From Deltaproteobacteria bacterium (GTDB lineage Bacteria; Myxococcota; Polyangia; Polyangiales; B10-G4): a stretch of DNA of 17,222 bases. The position numbers were made by a program, and so were the translations under genes. The stretch spans positions 1 to 17,222 of the forward strand of contig JAFDCW010000159.1 of the NCBI GenBank assembly GCA_019312705.1. The letters run 5' to 3'. Below, piece after piece: positions 14,507 through 17,222 of the stretch (position 1 is the first letter of the stretch; each line of letters begins with the position of its first letter). The notes beneath the pieces are model-generated. The model saw nothing but the letters and a program-made list of their open reading frames with translations. It did no database searches and was not told where the DNA came from.

Positions 14507-14535
14507 TTGCGTCACTCTAGCGAGGGGGCTACGGT
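14507..14535 (+). promoter_or_regulatory. Putative promoter of the RCC1-repeat lipoprotein gene
   Basis: TTGCGT (14507-14512) and TACGGT (14530-14535) are separated by 17 bp, a good housekeeping-sigma layout. Transcription would start near 14542, leaving a short leader with GAGG (14547-14550) spaced 8 nt from the ATG at 14559. It is the best full -35/-10 pair seen in the window. Confidence 0.55.
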
Positions 14536-14558
14536 CCCGGCCCCACGAGGACATGACC

Positions 14559-15959
14559 ATGCGCACCCACTTCATCTTCCTAGCTGTGTCTCTCTTGGCT
14601 CTGCCGCTGGTGGGCTGCGGCGACGACGGCAGCGACCCCAGCGATTCTGGCACCGGTGATGCAGAGACCGACGGCACCACTCCTCCAGGTGATTCCGGGA
14701 CCGGTGACACCGGCGTCCCTCCAGGGGACTCGGGCCCCGATGGCGGTGGTGGGTGCACGACGGACTGCGAGTTCATCGACGTGGTCAGCGGACTCACCCA
14801 CAGCTGCGCCCTCCGTGCCAACGGCACCGTGTGGTGTTGGGGAGGGAACTCCTTCGGCACCCTCGGCGACGGGAGCATGCGCCACATGGATTGCGGTTCG
14901 GCGGGGGAAACCGAAGTTCAGGACTGCTCAGCCCCGGTCCAGGTCTCCGTCGTGGACGACGCGACGAGTTTGAGTACCCGTTCGGGACTTCAGAGCTGCG
15001 TGCTGCGGGCAAGCGGAGGAGTCTGGTGTTGGGGCCACCAGAGCGTTGCTCCCGCCAGCGGCGGTGAATCCCCTCGGCGCTTCGAGCCTGAGGCCCGCCT
15101 CAGCCTCGAAGATCTCGAGACCGTCAGCGACGGGCACGATCACACATGCGGGATCGTCGGAGGTCAGTCCGTCTGCATCGGCCGCAACGGCTCCGGCCAG
15201 ATTGGCGACGGCACGCGCGAAGATGCGCGCATCGCCCAGACTGCAGCCATGCCCACTGGCATCACCGTCGTGGTGGCCGGGGCGGAATCGGACCTCACCT
15301 GCGCGTTGACAGCCGACGCCGCCTACTGCTGGGGCAGCAACTCCGACGGTCAGCTCGGCGACGGAGTCGTGGACCACATGGGCGGCTGCGAGACCGGCAC
15401 TGGATCGACCTACGACTGCGCCTCGACGCCCCAGGAGGTGTCCCTCCCTGCGGGAGTGATGTTCACTCAGATCGCCCCCGGCGGCGCCCACGCCTGCGCG
15501 CTCGGCGACGACGGCAACCTCTACTGCTGGGGCGCCAACCACTACGGCCAGCTCGGCCTCGGAGACCAGACGAGTGTCTCGGTCCCGACCCTCGTGATCG
15601 ACGCCGACCCGGCCGACCCCATCGCCCAGGTTGACACCGGCGTACACTACTCCTGCGTGCGAATGACCTCGGGTTCGGTTTTCTGCTTCGGCGACAACGA
15701 AGAGGGCCAGCTCGGCGACGGCATGGTCAACCACGGCGGCGACTGCACGGGTCCGATGGCCACCGACTGCTCGTACTCCCCCGTAGAGGTCATGGGTCTC
15801 ACGGACGCCGCCGACCTCGGCCTCGGAGCCAGCCACGCGTGCGCTCTCAGGGCCACCGGCGAGGTGGACTGCTGGGGCTACAATACGAGGATGCAGCTCG
15901 GCGATGGCACCCGAGAGCGTCGCTACGCACCCGTGACCGTCATGAACCTCGGCGACTGA
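14559..15959 (+). CDS. Lipoprotein with seven RCC1-like propeller repeats
   Basis: A 466-residue predicted surface lipoprotein. The signal ends in PLVGC (Cys20), followed by a Asp/Gly/Thr/Ser/Pro-rich linker (21-65). Seven RCC1-type repeats follow with the core C-x(8-9)-C-[WFI]-G-x-N-x-x-G-Q-L-G-D-G, as expected for a seven-bladed propeller. Each blade has a cysteine pair: 83/93, 147/157, 197/206, 248/257, 313/323, 366/376 and 428/438. After blades 1, 4 and 6 there is a longer loop with another pair (112/123, 277/287, 395/404). Blade 2 is the most degenerate. Bacterial RCC1 lipoproteins are probably binding or adhesion scaffolds; no enzymatic motif is visible. Start: ATG 14559 has GAGG 8 nt upstream, while ATG 14553 is too close to it. 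The VOC gene starts 19 nt after the stop. Confidence 0.92.
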   Translation: MRTHFIFLAVSLLALPLVGCGDDGSDPSDSGTGDAETDGTTPPGDSGTGDTGVPPGDSGPDGGGGCTTDCEFIDVVSGLTHSCALRANGTVWCWGGNSFGTLGDGSMRHMDCGSAGETEVQDCSAPVQVSVVDDATSLSTRSGLQSCVLRASGGVWCWGHQSVAPASGGESPRRFEPEARLSLEDLETVSDGHDHTCGIVGGQSVCIGRNGSGQIGDGTREDARIAQTAAMPTGITVVVAGAESDLTCALTADAAYCWGSNSDGQLGDGVVDHMGGCETGTGSTYDCASTPQEVSLPAGVMFTQIAPGGAHACALGDDGNLYCWGANHYGQLGLGDQTSVSVPTLVIDADPADPIAQVDTGVHYSCVRMTSGSVFCFGDNEEGQLGDGMVNHGGDCTGPMATDCSYSPVEVMGLTDAADLGLGASHACALRATGEVDCWGYNTRMQLGDGTRERRYAPVTVMNLGD

Positions 15960-15978
15960 GCCCAGCGAGACCGCGGTC

Positions 15979-16485
15979 ATGATCACGTCCTTCGATCACG
16001 TGCACGTCTACGCGGCCGAGCCGGAGGTCACCCTCGCGTTCTATCGTGACTCGCTCGGCGGTGAGACCCTCGGGTCTATCGCCACGAGCGATGGCCGCCG
16101 AAACCACTTCGTCCTGCTTGCAGGGCAGGTATTGGTGGTGAGCGCCTTTCCGCCGGGACTCGAGGCAAGTCCCGCGCCCGGCCTAGGCGACGGGGCGATG
16201 CGAACCGGATACGGAGTCGCCCACATCGGTCTCAATGTCGACGATGTCGATGCGTGGGCCCAGAGACTGGCCGACCAGGGTGTCGACGTGCACGGCGACC
16301 CCCGAGGCGACGGACCGGTCCGCTACGTCTACTTCACAGCGCCCGACGGAGTCGTCTTCGAGCTGACCCAGTACGTACTGCCCGCCCGCTATCGCCCCGC
16401 GCTACGCGCCCTCGCCGCGCTGAACCGCGGTATTCACGTCGCCCGACGGACCATCGTCTCGCAGCTCCTGCGTCGCGTCACCTGA
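15979..16485 (+). CDS. VOC/glyoxalase-family protein
   Basis: Cytosolic protein of 168 residues with the paired beta-alpha-beta-beta-beta modules of the vicinal oxygen chelate superfamily. Module one begins FDHVHVYAAEPEVTLAFYRDSLGGE (about 5-29) and module two GVAHIGLNVDDVDAWAQRLADQGVDV (about 79-104). Typical metal-ligand positions are occupied: His7, His82 and Glu128 in VVFELTQYV. It could be a glyoxalase, dioxygenase or resistance-type enzyme; the substrate cannot be told. A C-terminal helical basic tail (about 135-168) is unusual for such a short member. The ATG is 19 nt after the RCC1 gene stop, so it may be read from the same transcript; only a weak ribosome-binding site (GCGAGA) is visible. 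It converges on citrate synthase. Confidence 0.88.
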   Translation: MITSFDHVHVYAAEPEVTLAFYRDSLGGETLGSIATSDGRRNHFVLLAGQVLVVSAFPPGLEASPAPGLGDGAMRTGYGVAHIGLNVDDVDAWAQRLADQGVDVHGDPRGDGPVRYVYFTAPDGVVFELTQYVLPARYRPALRALAALNRGIHVARRTIVSQLLRRVT

Positions 16486-16870
16486 CCCGCCGGCGGCCTG
16501 AGGGGGGCGGCAGACGACCTCGTTGCCATTCGCCGTGGCCGTGACCGTTCACGTGTCCGTCGCCGTTTCCGTTCCCGTTTCCGTTCCCGTTTCCGTTCCC
16601 GTCGCCGTCTCCGTTCCCGTCGCCGTGTCCGTCCCCGTTCCCGTTCCCGTCGCCGTTCCCGTCGCCGTTCCCGCGACGGCCTCGCCTACGGCTACGCGAA
16701 CGGTGCGGCGCCACCGCCCACCAAAAACCAAACAGCGTCGATTGGAACGCGAGACCCAAGCGAGGTGGTCTCGGTTCCGAGCAGCCCGCGCAGCCTATCT
16801 TTATAGGTGAGCAGGCAGCGCAGGAAGCGAGGCCAGATCGCGCCGGGTATCGCGTTTCAAGCGATGCTGT
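16486..16870. other. Non-coding stretch between converging genes, mostly satellite
   Basis: This 385-bp interval separates the VOC and citrate synthase genes. It holds the CCGTNN array (16533-16676). Beyond that are small inverted repeats: GAGACC/GGTCTC (16751-16756 and 16767-16772), CTCGG/CCGAG (16770-16781) and CCTAT/ATAGG (16794-16798 and 16803-16807). None is followed by a T tract on either strand, so no intrinsic terminator is supported, although the nested hairpins could act as a weak two-way terminator. Frames open across the array give only Val-Pro/Val-Ala or Asn-Gly/Asp-Gly dipeptide repeats. Confidence 0.6.
16533..16676. repeat. Hexanucleotide satellite (CCGTNN), about 24 units
   Basis: Twenty-four consecutive 6-bp units fit CCGTNN with at most one deviation each. 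Common units are CCGTTC, CCGTTT, CCGTCG and CCGTGT. It shares long identical stretches, including CCGTTCCCGTTCCCGTCGCC, with the array at 13565-13636 in another phase, so the two have a common origin or a common expansion mechanism. The variable positions are always the last two of each unit. Confidence 0.92.
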
Positions 16871-17222
16871 TTAGCCGCGCTTGTCGACCGGGACGTAGCT
16901 ACGCCCGCGCTCGCCCAGGTAAACCTGCCGCGGCCGCGCAATCTTCTGCTCGGGATCGGTCAGCATCTCTTCCCACTGGGACAGCCACCCCGGTGTCCGC
17001 CCGATGGCGAAGAGCACCGGGAACATGTCCATCGGAAGATTAAGAGCCTGGTAGATGAGCCCACTGTAGAAGTCGACATTCGGGAAGAGCTTGCGCTCGG
17101 CGAAGTAGTCGTCTTCGAGGGCGATCCGCTCGAGCTCGACGGCGATGTCGATGAGGGGGTTCTTGCCGACCTCGTCGAAGACCTCGTAGGCGAGCTTCTT
17201 GATGACCTTCGCCCGGGGGTCG
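16871..17222 (-). CDS. gltA: Citrate synthase, C-terminal part (cut by window edge)
   Basis: Condenses acetyl-CoA and oxaloacetate at the entry of the TCA cycle; cytosolic. The last 116 residues are present, in frame from 17221 down to a TAA at 16873-16871. They match the C-terminus of type II bacterial citrate synthase: [16 protein letters not shown], then [20 protein letters not shown] carrying the catalytic Asp (Asp362 in E. coli), then [21 protein letters not shown] and [11 protein letters not shown] with the substrate-binding arginines. The end [11 protein letters not shown] is usual for the family. The N-terminal three quarters, including both catalytic His residues, lie outside the window. 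Confidence 0.95.
   Translation of the reverse strand, partial: DPRAKVIKKLAYEVFDEVGKNPLIDIAVELERIALEDDYFAERKLFPNVDFYSGLIYQALNLPMDMFPVLFAIGRTPGWLSQWEEMLTDPEQKIARPRQVYLGERGRSYVPVDKRG

Noticed and set aside
16523..16810. Open frame encoding Val-Pro/Val-Ala/Val-Ser dipeptide repeats, and a minus-strand Asn-Gly/Asp-Gly frame
   Set aside because: Both are translations of the hexanucleotide satellite, whose period keeps frames open. There is no ribosome-binding site or flanking domain.

Overview
The window is GC-rich bacterial chromosome. It is gene-dense, with many secreted lipoproteins, two ECF-type sigma factors, and a Ser/Thr kinase fused to a degenerate cyclase and a STAND-type ATPase. Several promoters are leaderless, with a -10 box almost touching the start codon. 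This looks like a myxobacterium-like member of the Myxococcota, perhaps near Sandaracinaceae/Polyangiales. The taxonomic call is inferred from gene style, since no rRNA or other marker is present.

Layout, left to right. (1) 60-5453, plus strand: an ECF sigma factor; a lipoprotein built of two similar halves; a periplasmic trypsin-like protease whose ribosome-binding site overlaps the stop of the lipoprotein gene; a planctomycete/myxobacterial ECF-like sigma factor; and a beta-helix lipoprotein whose GTG start overlaps the stop of that sigma factor. (2) 5459-9261, minus strand: a kinase/cyclase-like/AAA-TPR gene. A perfect 17-bp tandem duplication splits it into two frames, and removing one copy restores a 1261-residue protein. 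(3) 9341-10222, plus: a YihY/BrkB-family membrane protein, divergent from the kinase across a 79-bp promoter region. (4) 10370-12413, plus: a bacterial homologue of the eukaryotic major vault protein (MVP). It has N-terminal beta repeats, a shoulder domain and a cap helix, and a +1 frameshift at a CCCC run interrupts it near codon 76. (5) 12462-15959, plus: three lipoproteins, namely a PHB-depolymerase/feruloyl-esterase-like hydrolase, an unknown protein, and a seven-bladed RCC1 propeller. A small VOC protein follows. (6) 16871-17222, minus: the C-terminal end of citrate synthase, cut by the window edge.

Two related hexanucleotide satellite arrays (CGTTCC/CCGTNN) lie between genes at about 13565-13636 and 16533-16676. 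No tRNA, rRNA, insertion sequence, CRISPR array or clear intrinsic terminator was seen.

The most interesting item is the vault protein. It keeps the MVP signatures over most of its length but is shorter than the animal protein (about 680 residues if repaired), mainly through fewer N-terminal repeats. Both broken genes are interrupted at repeats (a C run and a 17-bp duplication), so the breaks may be slippage mutations, phase switches, a programmed frameshift (MVP only), or sequencing/assembly errors.
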